Shown here in pieces: positions 26,190 through 36,730 of a stretch of DNA of 64,000 nucleotides (positions are counted from its first letter, which is position 1; each line of letters opens with the position of its first letter). The DNA lies in the NCBI RefSeq assembly GCF_047948215.1, contig NC_134460.1, forward strand, positions 151,952,049-152,016,048, given 5' to 3'. The stretch comes from Lycorma delicatula. Taxonomy: Eukaryota; Arthropoda; Insecta; Hemiptera; Fulgoridae. The notes under the pieces were generated by a model. The model saw only the letters and a program-made list of their open reading frames with translations, did no database searches and was not told the DNA's origin. Both the position numbers and the translations under genes were made by a program.

Positions 26190-26245
26190 AAAAAAAGGAG
26201 ATGAAGTCAGATTCGAACCGATGTGCCTTCCCCCTAAGATCCGAA
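26190..26245 (-). repeat. tRNA-like B-box segment
   Basis: On the minus strand, 'GGCACATCGGTTCGAATCTG' contains a good B box (GGTTCGAATCT). It stands directly beside dispersed repeat X, copy 2. A matching A box and a cloverleaf are not convincing, so this is a possible SINE head rather than a tRNA gene. Confidence 0.4.
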
Positions 26246-26605
26246 ATTAAACGTTTATTTGCCTATAACACTGGAACCAATTAAAATAAGTACCACTTAT
26301 GATATATCGTAGAAAAGCTCTCAATATGGGCTTATTACTGCAGTTATGAAAAAGTCCAAAATCCAAACAAATATTGATTTTGAACTTATTTGGACACTTT
26401 TGGTTCAGTCGATTACAATCAAAAGTATAGGTGCACAACTAGATGTTACAACACTCCAAAATCCTTCCTACTTTCTACGGCTAATCGTTTTTTAGTTATA
26501 GGAGATACGTAAGTACAGAGTCACGCCGAAACTAGTCAAAATGGATATTTCGTTGAAATCTGAAAACCGAAATTTTTCGCGAATATAATACTTCCTTGTT
26601 CGTAA
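26245..26605 (+). repeat. Dispersed repeat X, copy 2
   Basis: Aligns along its length with 12181-12576 in the same orientation, with many substitutions and small gaps. It ends, like copy 1, in an AAATTTTTCSCGAWTATAATA-type motif and 'CTTCC'. Neither copy is coding. Confidence 0.75.
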
Positions 26606-26635
26606 AAATGTGTTAAATTAATCAATTTAAAACAG

Positions 26636-26745
26636 AGTTCAAAGTAGAGAACTTTTTGAAAGTAGAGTTCAAAGTAGAGAACTTTTTGAAAGTAGAGTTC
26701 AACGTAGAGAACTTTTTTTGAAAGTAGAGTTCAAAGTAGAGAAGA
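26636..26745. repeat. 30-bp minisatellite, 3.6 units
   Basis: Units at 26636-26665, 26666-26695 and 26696-26727, plus a partial unit at 26728-26745. The unit starts 'GAGTTCAAAGTAGAGAAC' and ends 'TTTTTGAAAGTA'. Units 1 and 2 are identical. Unit 3 has one substitution and two extra Ts. Confidence 0.95.
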
Positions 26746-28110
26746 GTATTTTTATAACTTTTTATTATATTAATAAATTCATCGAGAACATTTTTTTAGT
26801 ATTTTTATTTTGTTAAAATAAGAGAAGATATATATATGTAAGGTGATAAAGGCAATTACTTGGAATTATGAAGTGTGTTATTCTAATACGCGTAAATCTT
26901 ACGTTTCATGAAAATATCGAAATGTTCAGCAAAATCTCTGCCAAATTGTTATATAAAAATAATAATAATAGAATATTTTATGACTACATAGAGTATTTTA
27001 TAGCTTCCAAAGTATTTAATAAATGAATTTATATTAAAATAATAAATAATGAAAAATTGCTTAATTTAAACATATTATATCTACTAAGGAAGTTTGATAA
27101 CTGCGTAATAATATTAGTCTATCATAAAAAGAAGAAATCAGAAAAAGTTTACCAGCTGAAAAAAAAGTTAGCGATTATATAGGTCTATAAACAATATATT
27201 TCTAATTAATCATTATTATTAGTGAAGTTTTATGTTTATGAATTACAATGAGTAAAATGAAGAATACAAATTCTATTAATTCTTTACAGGAATTCTTTAA
27301 TTATGATTTTCTGTATTATATTTATTGACTTTGATTCACTTTTTAGAGCAAAAGTCCGAATGAATTACTCGCGGAAGCTTTTAAAAACCTGACTAGATAT
27401 TTATTATTCATTAGTATTACATCATTAAAAAACAGATAAAAACGATTTACTGTAAATAGAACCGATGAAACGAATTTTATGTACGTTTATTTGATAAGAT
27501 AAATAAATTAAGAAAAAGGAATAAAATAAAATTATAAAAGTTTATTCTCAGAATATTAACAGTTAATTGAAAATATTTACATTTTTAATTTTTTTAAATT
27601 GTTCGTGGGATTAAAAAGCGTATAATTAAATACATGGAGACTTTAATTCTGCATTATTTTCTTTGAAAGGATTTTTTTTATAAAAGAAAGATAAAAACTT
27701 AAAATAATAAACCCGAGAGGTAACATTAAAACAAGATGCGTTCTTTAAAATGAGAATACAACAGTTTTTTTTTCTATTCGACAACGTTTATTAAACATTT
27801 CTAATTCGTTTTTATATAAAAGAGATGGGATTAAAAATACACCGCATTAAATAAATAAAACTCGACAGAATAAATATAAATGTAAGAATTAACAATTTAA
27901 AATTTTAATGATTTATTTCTGAACAACAAAATAATAAATTTTTAATGTAGCCTTTCATGCTTTTTGAAGGAAAAACCTTTGTATTTCTTTAATATTAATT
28001 TTAAGCTCTTTCAAACAGAGTGAAAAAAGAAGAATATCTGGTTTTGTAGTTTAATAACTCTTAACTCTGAGTTACAGTAATGAATCGCAAATAAATTGAA
28101 AGATTGACTC
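26746..28110. other. AT-rich stretch, nothing recognised
   Basis: No gene, RNA or repeat that I can support up to the mariner copy at 28115. Confidence 0.4.
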
Positions 28111-28114
28111 ACAA

Positions 28115-28705
28115 TTCTCACAAAAAATGTTCATTTTAATCACATTTCATCACGCGGTACACATCCAATGATTAGAAGAAGATCGTTCCATATTTTAACC
28201 GGCTTGTCTGGAGTAACAGAAGCTTCGGCTTCTTCGATCCTCTATCTTAAACCGGGCAGATTAGTAGGTAACGTTGGCACATCCTTTTTATTTCCCCAAA
28301 AAAAAATTTTCATACGGCCAGATAAGGTAAACCTTCGAAACCGCCGCAAACAAGTTCTTGTTTGTACGTCAAATTATTCCGTGCGAAGATGCAACATCTT
28401 GTTCCCAAATAACGTCCTCTAATCCATATTGCGGTTAAACAAAGGCAGTTTACGCATTCAGAATATACGAATAAGCAAATCTTATGAGCGAAAAAAGAAC
28501 GGCCCATAAACTTGCCGTCGGGATATCGCACAGAAAAATTTGCGGTCTCCGATACGGACATTAAGCGTGTTAACTTTTCCGCTAAGATGAAACGTTGGCT
28601 CATCACTAAACGCAATACTATATAAAAAAGTAGTCCTCTTCATGTGCAACATATCGATCTAGAAGTCGGCACGCACAGCGTAGTCGGTAGCTTTAAAATC
28701 CTGTA
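28115..28705 (-). pseudogene. Tc1/mariner-superfamily transposase, truncated and deleted
   Basis: Minus strand from 28705: 'QDFKATDYAVRADF', a stop, then the first catalytic block 'AFSDEPTFHLSGKVNTLNVR'. A disordered middle follows ('KMGRSF'-like pieces in another frame). The C-terminal signature 'RIEEAEASVTPDKPVKIWND' (about 28175-28235) matches the family's R..AVASVTP..L.RVWEEL. The second and third catalytic blocks cannot be found. It belongs to the same broad family as the copies at 2764 and 15858. The N-terminal end is cut exactly where LINE sequence of opposite orientation begins. Confidence 0.8.
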
Positions 28706-28710
28706 AAACG

Positions 28711-29500
28711 ATGCCGAATTTTGATTGGAAGGAGAATGACATAACACGATTAATTGCTCGTCTTTCCCCACCCACACTACTGGGGGGTGAGTTTAATACA
28801 CATAATTTTCTTTGGGGGTCGGATCGAATAGATCCCCGAGGAAGAGAATTGGAAAATTTCCTATTAAATTCTGATTTAATTATTTTAAACGACGGTTCAG
28901 GAACGGTTTTCAATGTCAGAGATGCATCAACCTCCTGTATAGATTTAGCTTTTATTTAGCGCATAGATAGCACCGTGGTAAACTTTCAAATTTTTAGAAT
29001 ATCTACATGTAAGTGATCATTTCTCTGTGCAAATTGTAACTGATGTTACAAGAAAAATATATCCCATCTCCAAAACATGGCTTTTGATTAAGGTAGATTA
29101 GACGAGCTTCACAGCTAATACGATACTCCCTGAAACAACTGGAGTTATCGAAGTCGATGTCGATATATAACTAACGCTATACTTGATTCGGCGTCAATAT
29201 ATATTCCCAGAACATCCGGGAAACTCATGAAGCGACCCGTTCCGTATTCGAACGGTGAAATAAATGAAGCTATAAAAAGAAAGATAAAAGCATATAACGA
29301 TTTTAAGATACGTCCAACATAAGAAATTCTAATTGTCTTAAAAAAATACAAGTAATATCCAAAAAGATTTACGATAGATTCTTAAAAACATCCTGGCAGC
29401 AATGCATGTCATCCATTAACAGAAACACGACTACATCAGACGTATCCACAGCAGAAATCTGATGCACGACTGCATCAGACGTATGCTGTTATATTGTCAA
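28711..29500 (+). pseudogene. LINE endonuclease-domain fragment (Jockey or I-like)
   Basis: An 82-codon frame (28711-28959) reads 'LLGGEFNTHNFLWGSDRID', then 'GRELENFLLNSDLIILNDG' and 'ASTSCIDLAFI'. This is the C-terminal half of the apurinic-type endonuclease of LINEs (GDFNAHN.LWGS ... L.ILNDG.PT ... S.IDL). The usual catalytic Asp of GDFNAHN is Glu here. Weaker traces follow to about 29500 in other frames ('SGKLMKRPVPYSNGEINEAI'), where the linker to the reverse transcriptase would lie. No reverse transcriptase follows. Stops occur soon after 28957. Confidence 0.78.
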
Positions 29501-29907
29501 TTACAGCACTATTTAAAATTTGTTATTGTACTCATTATAAATGTAAAATGCAATAAAATTGTTAATACGGCTCGTTTTACCTCGTTTTATTGTTAACACG
29601 GTTTTTCCATCCTAGTAAATTTGAATAATTTTATCTCGATAACAAAGGCATTAACAGAAAAACGGGTTTCACCATTTTTTTTCTTGTAAAATTTTAAATC
29701 TAAATCATGTATCCTACGTCCACTTTCCAATTCAAAAAATACTAAGTTTGATTAAATATGACACATCCAAGATGGCGCAAAAAAGTTAAAAACCCTGATA
29801 ATGCAGATTTTTTCAACTGTGTAGAACCCCACTTCTTTCTACCTCCAAATACCTTTCAGATATGCAGTATAAAGTTGTTTCCATACTTAAATCTTAAATA
29901 TTACCCG

Positions 29908-29908
<1 letters not shown>
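29501..29908. other. AT-rich stretch, nothing recognised
   Basis: A short duplication, 'CGACTRCATCAGACGTAT', occurs at about 29428 and 29467. The 76-codon frame from 29758 runs into the CA repeat and is not convincing. Confidence 0.35.

Positions 29909-29981
<73 letters not shown>
29909..29981. repeat. (CA)n(TA)n microsatellite
   Basis: About 32 perfect CA units are followed by a short TA run. Confidence 0.96.
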
Positions 29982-29982
<1 letters not shown>

Positions 29983-32199
29983 CATTGAGCATAATCAATA
30001 CGATGCATAAAAATACATTTTTCTCTAAAAATTATGAATCTCTCATAGTATCGTAGCTTAACCGTGCTCGTTAAACAATGCGAATGTTGCTGGAGGAAAA
30101 ATTAGAAGATTTATCCGTTTAAAAAAGATAGACTATTATTTACGTAAAAAATACGAATTTTGTTGCAACAGCGTTGAAACTTGCCTCATCAGTAGGAACC
30201 CGAGCAAAAAATGAAGATTATAGAATATCACGTTAAATCATACTTAGCCGAAAATCTCAAAACTTTAAATCGGGAAGAATCTTTCAATCGTTTTTTTTCT
30301 GATTTTCTAGAAGTAAAACAGAAGGCAATCTAACTCGATAGATGTAGTAGCCTTCAAACTTACTACAAAAAGGTGTCTTAGATTGGGAAATCAGTAGTAT
30401 AGATTATATTACAGTATGATAAAGCTAATCCGCAAAACGCCTACAACAACATTAGATATGACTTAAACTGATGAAGGAAACGGGAAATGCTTTCACTGCT
30501 CAACTTCCTTAACAAGACTGACATGGGATTTAGAATTTATATGTATTTTTAAAGTGATTTGTGCTTGTTGTTCGAGCGCAAAAATAAATTTGAATATTAT
30601 TTAATAATTTAAATAAAAATTAATACGAATAAAAAATTTGAAATTTAAACATACCTTAAATTTCATCGTTTACAAATTTAATTTAATTTTTCAAAAAGTA
30701 AAATTTATGAACTTAAGTGTAACTATCTAATTTTATAATTTATTAACACTGTAATAATGGAATTTAATGAACTGGAGACCATTATGAAAGATCTTTTGTA
30801 CCGTTTTGTAATAAATTTTGTTTGAAGTGATATATATCATAAAAAGAAAAAAAGTAAATTTATATACAACCTAAATGTATAACGTATATATTGTTACAAG
30901 AAATACGAAAAAAATCAGCTCACTGAAACATGAACGCGTATATCATGTTTCAATGTATAATGAATACAATTAATTACTGCACCAGTTACACTTAGTTAAT
31001 AGGTACGTTGAAGCGGAATTATTTCTAAACGTAACTGTCATGAATGCAATACTGTACCGCCTACATTGTATTTATTCCTTTCCATACCTCTCTCTAACTA
31101 AATTCCAAATTAATGTAATTGCCTTTGAAACGGTGACATCAACAGTGTTTAACATTCCGTACCCTCACTCACTCGAATAATTTCACGTTCTCTTTTGACT
31201 CTATATTGATGATATATGAGTGAAACGACACCCGATTTATAAATATTTGTACGAATTTGTTTAAACGTGTCAACAACAAATATGTGTAATCTGAGCTTCC
31301 TAATTACAATTAATTAAAACTAATTATAAAGACGCATTCGTTTTCTTGTTTGTTAATCTAATCAAGAACTGTTATTAATCTTTCTGTAGAATTATTATTC
31401 CGTGTTAATTTATAAATTATAGAAGGTATACAGCCTTTGATTAATGATATAAATTTCTAAAATTTTAAATAACTTCTAAAATAACACGCCATAATAAAAT
31501 TATAATTTCTTATATTTATTTATTTATTTTTTGTTTCCATTCCTTATATAACGGTCGTTTTAGAATTGGAAAAAAATGAAACTTACTTACCCTTTCTACA
31601 TTTTTTTTATAATAAAGCTTATAAAATTCACTTTTGTTTAAAAGTAAGTTAAATTTTTACTGTATGAAACTAAAAATTAGGCTTTAAGTAATAAGGTATA
31701 TATTTGATGATGAAATTGTTCTTTAGACTGAAACCCTAACAAAATTAGAAGAAACACGGAATAACATATCCTGAGCGATTAAAGTCCTTGTATACCCGCA
31801 AGATTTTGCTTATAATTCAGTGAAACTTATAAAGTTATCTCTATTTCTGTACGAGCTAACAGCCCTCCTAAATAGCGAATATTTTGATTAGAGTATACTG
31901 TTAGAAAGTTCTCGGCCAGATACTGAGATACTGCACAAATGATTATTATATTTGTCAATTATTATCCTTTAGCTGGCGTGCTGTGAAGTTTCAAATGCGT
32001 GCCTTTAGCTGCTTGTTTATGGCGATCGAGTAAAAAAAAGAAATTTTGATATTTTCTGAAAAATAGATAAAATTGAAATTCGAGTTCTTATAAAGTTCCT
32101 ATTGTAAAAAGATTAATCCCGACGGACATACAAAAGGAGTTACTTTAAAGGATTTTTCCCCTTAAAGGAATCTTTGAGGGGCTGTTGAATTTAGATGTG
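29982..32199. other. AT-rich stretch, one unresolved patch
   Basis: At 30060-30530 broken frames give pieces such as 'ALNLASSVGTRAKNEDYRI' and 'NREESFNRFFSDFLEV', which look protein-like but match no family I can name. The rest to 32199 is AT-rich without signal. An old element is likely at the patch. Confidence 0.3.
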
Positions 32200-33065
32200 C
32201 TCCTATATCCTTTTATTATGAGGAACACTCGTAACCGCTAACGAAATAAAAACATCGCTACGATCGACGAAATCGTCACAAAAATCTGCAATACCTTATT
32301 AAATGATCGCCGACTGAAGGTACGCGAGTTTGCTAACATCGCCAACATTTCGATAAATTGTGTCCGCTACATTTTACACGATATTTTTCATATGAAAAAG
32401 CTTTCCCTCTCGATTGCTGTAGCGTTTGTTAAAAGCCGATTAAAAACTCATTCAACTGAACATTTCTCGAGGTCGTTTAGACTTACTCGATTCTGCTTAG
32501 TCTCTTCAACATTTTTTAACACGGATTCATAATTACAACCCACAGAAAAGCAGTCTGCGAGAGCTGATGAAATGCTCCAAGGAAAGCGAAAACGATTCAA
32601 TCTGCAGGAAAAGTCAAGAATACGGTTTTTTTTAGATTCTTGTGGTGTGATGCTCAAAAAAAACCTGAAAAAAGGCAGGACCATCGTTGAGAAGTATTGC
32701 GCTTTATTATTAGACCGATTTGATATACAGTCAAATTGTCCACATCTGGCCGAAAAGAAAGCGCATTCACCACGATAATGCACCTACACCTACGTCTAGG
32801 ATTTTGCTGTACAATTTCACAACCTACACATGAAAGTGCTTTCACATTCTCCGTAATCCCCGGATTTGATTTTCAGCGAAAAATTTCCCATTCTTTTCCC
32901 AAATCTAAAGAAATGGCTCGCTGACAAATATTCACTTCAAATGATGAGGTCAAAACTAAGACAATCGCTAAATCCGCAGATTTAGACAAATCGCATTGTG
33001 CTGAGGATATTAAATAATTGGCAAGTCATTAGTCTAAACGTATCGAACTGCAACGTTGAAACTCA
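32200..33065 (+). pseudogene. mariner transposase, heavily decayed
   Basis: Order of visible blocks: the helix-turn-helix part 'LLNDRRLKVREFANIANISI' and 'YILHDIFHMKKL' (about 32290-32400), then 'GVMLKKNLKKGRTIVEKYCA' and 'LLDRFDIQSNCPHLAEKK' (about 32645-32760). The second catalytic block 'IHHDNAPTPTS' (about 32763-32795) still has its Asp. Then come 'SPDLIFSE' and 'FPNLKKWLAD' (about 32855-32925), in which the third catalytic block is altered. This is the classic mariner layout (DRRLKVREIAE ... HQDNAPAH ... PNLKKWLAGKRF). The first catalytic block is not readable and there are many stops and frameshifts. Confidence 0.8.
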
Positions 33066-34654
33066 AATTCAGAATTTCTGAAAAATTCTTTTCCGGCTGA
33101 GAAATTTCTGAATGATCGTCGTACCTAACTTACGACTAAGTTATGCATGCTCGTAACAGTTAGTCTTCTTAGCGAGATAGAATTCAAGTTCAAGATCAAC
33201 CTCTTCTTCAGGTTCTAACTAAAATTTCAAGATAAATGATCTCAAAAATAAATAAAAAATCAGGAATTTTAAAATAATGAAATTAAAAATACGCTAAGTA
33301 ATAAATTTAATTGATTTGAAACCATTGCGATCACAGAACTGACAGTTAAAAATGGGAAATATTTTATAGCTTATCGATTGAAGAAAAATAATAAAAAAGC
33401 AGTTGATTTCTTTTTTTTACTTTATAACAAGATGCAAAGAAGCCATTTGTTTAAAAACATAAAGTTAATAATAGTTACGTATAAAAACTTTAATTTCTAA
33501 TTAACAAAAAAAATAAACAATAAAATCGTAAATATTTTGCAAATTCGTTACAGTTTAATTTAGTGGAAACGTTTTTCTAATAAGTGATAAAACACTCTTT
33601 TGTTATGCTACTTTTCCACCAGTATGTAGACTTAATATTCATTCTGCACGTTGTATCGATTTAACTTTCTCTAGCCTTATGCACATTTAAATATAAATTA
33701 CATTCTCCCAGTAAATAGATAGAAATAACATTCATAAACTGAACACGTTTGTTTTATTTCTAGAAAGAAATTTTAAATTTTACAAAAGATTAGGCAAATA
33801 TATTTGAATCATAATATCGCATGAAGATACATCATATCTTATATATATATATATATAAACGATAATATCAGAAGAGCATGAGTCATGTCCAAAAGAACGT
33901 GAGTTGAAAATCTTAAAATATATTATATTTCTTCAGTTCATAACTCTTTATGATTCTTTCAACAAAAAAAGTTCTTTCACACTTTTCTTTATATTTTTTG
34001 TACGATACCCAGAGGGATATTTTTGCTCCCAAAATGAGATTTCTAAGATATTTCATTTATTGGTCACCCATCAACAACAGTACCTCATTTATCATTTTAA
34101 CCACATCAAAGCTTTCAACTTGTAACGCACTCACTATATTATGGTGCGTGCGAGTCTAATAATATAAAATAAACGACAGTGAAATATTGAATTATTATGA
34201 GCAGATAACAATTTATTAGAAAAGCAATAATGTGTCTAAATGATGAAATGACGCAAGACGTTTAAAAGTGTTTAGAATATCGAGCTTTTTTAAAAGATAT
34301 TTCAATTTGGATTACTGTCAAACAAATTCAATAACCGTTCTATTTATGTATACTTACTTGTAAAAGCAGAAAATATGTTGAGTAAAATTTTACAATTTCC
34401 TGTAGGAGAATATAATAAACTAAATATAGCAATAACTTGATCTAACCCAGGTTTTGCATGTAATGATTTCTCTTTGAGACTGAAATTCAACAAAGCACTT
34501 TAAGTTATAAGTTTATAAATGTGTTTATCTCTGTTAAATTTTTAGAAATCTTAAGGTTTGTTAAGGTTTCAAAAACCTGCAATCATTAAGTTTGGTGCTG
34601 TAGCTTGAGAATAAAGTACGATTAATTCATTTTATAAATTTCAGGTAAGGATAA
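33066..34654. other. AT-rich stretch, nothing recognised
   Basis: A (TA)n run at 33841-33858 is the only clear local feature. Overlapping frames at 33904-34159 have no recognised domain. Confidence 0.4.
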
Positions 34655-34917
34655 CCCACCGGGTTGGTCTAGTGGTGAACGCGTCTCAAAAATCAGCTGA
34701 TTTGGAAGCCGAGAGTTCCAGCGTTCAAGTCCTAATAAAGCCAGTTATTTTTACACGGATTTGAATACTAGATCATCATGGATACCGGTGTTCTTTGGTG
34801 GTTGGGTTTCAATTAACCACACATCTCAGGGATAGTCTAACTGGGAATGTATAAGACTACACTTCATTTACACTCATACATATCATCCTCATTCATCCTC
34901 TGAAGTATTATCTAAAC

Positions 34918-35658
34918 CATTGATCCCCAAAGTGGTCCAGGTGGACTCCCAGGGGTCCACGGGAGACTTGACGAGGGTCTGCGTTGGCGAGACAAAAAAT
35001 GTGGGTTCACAATTCGTAAGCGGGGGTCCACGAAAATTCATCTGGTTTCGATAGTGAAGAACTAAAATGTTGGCTTGACTTTGCGCATTAATCTAGGCAG
35101 ATAATGTTTTGAGACTGTTTGCGACTGTTACTTGTAAAAACTTGCATATTCCATATTCAGTACAACGAACGTGTCGAGACTTGCAAAGCGCATGCATTGC
35201 AAGAGAATTGCAAAGCAATATGATAACAATAATAATTAATAGTGTAATGATTACATATTTGAATAAATGCAACACAAAAAAATATACTATTTTTCTTTTG
35301 CTTTTTACCACTCTGAATGGGAAGTTTTCTAAATATAAAAGTGAGAATCGATTGCTTTCTTGTGCTGTGAGTAGATGTCAAAAATGTAAAGTTGGATGGA
35401 AGCATTTTTTTTTTTGCCAACTTTACCTTTTTGACATCCACTCACAGCACAGTCAATAAAAAATTAACCAATCAATTCTCACTTTTTTTTCGGAAGCTGT
35501 TCGTGGAACTCAGCCGTAACGCAAATTTTCATAGTTAGATCTAATCTTCACATTTTCCATCGACTGGAAATATGGTAGAAATGTAGCTGCAGGGGGTCCA
35601 CCGGAACCAGCAAAATTTTTAAAGTGGTCTATGAGAAAAATAAGTTTGGGAACCGCTG
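34918..35658. mobile_element. Non-autonomous hAT-like element with 8-bp target duplication
   Basis: The element is exactly bounded by 'ATCTAAAC' at 34910-34917 and again at 35659-35666. An 8-bp target duplication is the mark of hAT transposons. The left end 'CATTGATCCCCAAAGTGG' and the reverse-complemented right end 'CAGCGGTTCCCAAACTTA' form imperfect terminal inverted repeats that fit the hAT CAGNGGTTCCCAAA type. There is no transposase gene; the frames inside (35093-35311, 35109-35459, 35157-35441) arise from an internal inverted repeat. At 35337-35487 two arms of about 60 bases pair around a poly-T loop. Confidence 0.85.
35337..35487. repeat. Internal long inverted repeat of the hAT-like element
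   Basis: 'GCTGTGAGTAGATGTCAAAA' and 'ATGTAAAGTTGG' on the left pair with 'CCAACTTTACC' and 'TTTTTGACATCCACTCACAGC' type sequence on the right. Outer parts 'AAAAGTGAGAATCGATTG' and 'CAATCAATTCTCACTTTT' extend the stem. A T-run of about 12 lies near the loop. Confidence 0.85.
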
Positions 35659-35984
35659 ATCTAAACGGTAGTTACCGGAGGCTAAACAGCAAAAAGAGAG
35701 AGAGGTAAGGATGAAATAATCTTCAGAAATTACATATAAAATAGAAGGTTAGAGCTGATGATACTCTCTTAAAGACATACAGCAAAATTACATTGAAATT
35801 AAAAAAAATTAAACCCTTCCTTTCTAAATACAGATTATACAAATTTCTAATGGTAATCGGTTTAAAAATTTTTTTTCTTGATCTGAATATAATATTATTA
35901 GGACGTAAAAAATAAAAGAGATTGTCACAAAAGTAAGGTTTACATAAACCTATAAAAAATGGCGTTCATAATATTATTTTCCCG

Positions 35985-36310
35985 TCTAGATAATACAATA
36001 GCGGAGCTATAGCTTTAGAAGGGAAAGTATTGTAATCGGTCCGATTTCGGCATATGCGGATTTTCACCGGATCTTGACGTTTTCACACCTAAGGGACCTA
36101 AAAAACCGCAAAGAAATTTTCCGGATGTCAGTGTTCGTATTTACGTGTATGTGTTCGGAGTTAGCCTAATATTTTACATTGTTGTGTGTGTAATCCGTGC
36201 ATCAAAAAACAACCCACAGTTGTAGGACTTTCCCGGAAAGCGGCTTCAATCGCGTGACGTGAAAGTTCTACAACTGTATTGTCAGCTTTTTTTAAATTGT
36301 TGTACAACTA
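35985..36310 (+). repeat. Dispersed repeat Y, copy 1
   Basis: The stretch 36000-36140 ('GTATTGTAATCGGTCCGATT', 'TCGGCATATGCGGATTTTC', 'GACGTTTTCACACCTA', 'AAAATTTTCCGGATG' type) matches 62550-62700 on the opposite strand. The distal part (36180-36310) with 'TAATCCGTGCATCAAAAAAC' and 'TTGTCAGCTTTTTT' matches the inner arm ends of the long-inverted-repeat element at 59270-61797. This links the two repeat groups. A 60-bp insertion-like inverted repeat lies at 36217-36276. Confidence 0.65.
36217..36276. repeat. 60-bp unit with 16-bp terminal inverted repeats
   Basis: Arms 'CAGTTGTAGGACTTTC' and 'GAAAGTTCTACAACTG' differ at one position. In the related arms at about 59925 and 60935 the corresponding place is only a few bases long ('AACAACTGGGTTGTCAGC'). 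Confidence 0.75.
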
Positions 36311-36730
36311 TACCAGAACTATATGTCTGAACAATAAGATCATTTTCAGTTTGCTGATGCGTTTGTTGTATTTTTTTTAAATCCCGCAACTGCTGCACTG
36401 ATTTCTCTTCATTATAACATTATAGAGATGTATAAAAATTTGATAAAAAATATGATTGTTGGACTGATTTAAACGCCATTTTATGAATCCCGAACAATAA
36501 AAATTGTTTGAAATTTGTCTAGTGTGAAATCAAACGCTTGAATAGTGATTTCAAAAACCGCTGTATATCGCAGTTACGTAATATATAATGCTCGAAAAGT
36601 ATATTAAAAAGAAACTAATCTTTATTAAACCTAATCAACAGTTTTATTAAAATAGTAATGATGATGATTTATTATAAATTTAATCAGCGAAAGTTTGTAC
36701 GAAAAATAGACGAAATAAACTCAAAATTAA

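Larger units (their letters stand above)
34655..35705 (+). mobile_element. tRNA-derived SINE, copy 3, split by a hAT-like insertion
   Basis: The left part (34655-34917) is a clean SINE: the head 'CCCACCGGGTTGGTCTAGTG', the B box region 'GTTCAAGTCCTA', the body with 'GGTGTTCTTTGGTGGTTGGG', and the 3' part up to 'GAAGTATTATCTAAAC'. The sequence resumes at 35667 with 'GGTAGTTACCGGAGGCTAAA' and a tail 'CAGCAAAAAGAGAGAGAG'. Copy 1 at 2440-2734 gives the unbroken order, so the 741 bases between are an insertion. Confidence 0.9.

Noticed and set aside
26636..26745. CRISPR-like array
   Set aside because: The units are contiguous with no spacers, and the window is eukaryotic.
35109..35459. 116-codon frame
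   Set aside because: It lies inside the non-autonomous hAT-like element and crosses its internal hairpin; no transposase motif is present.
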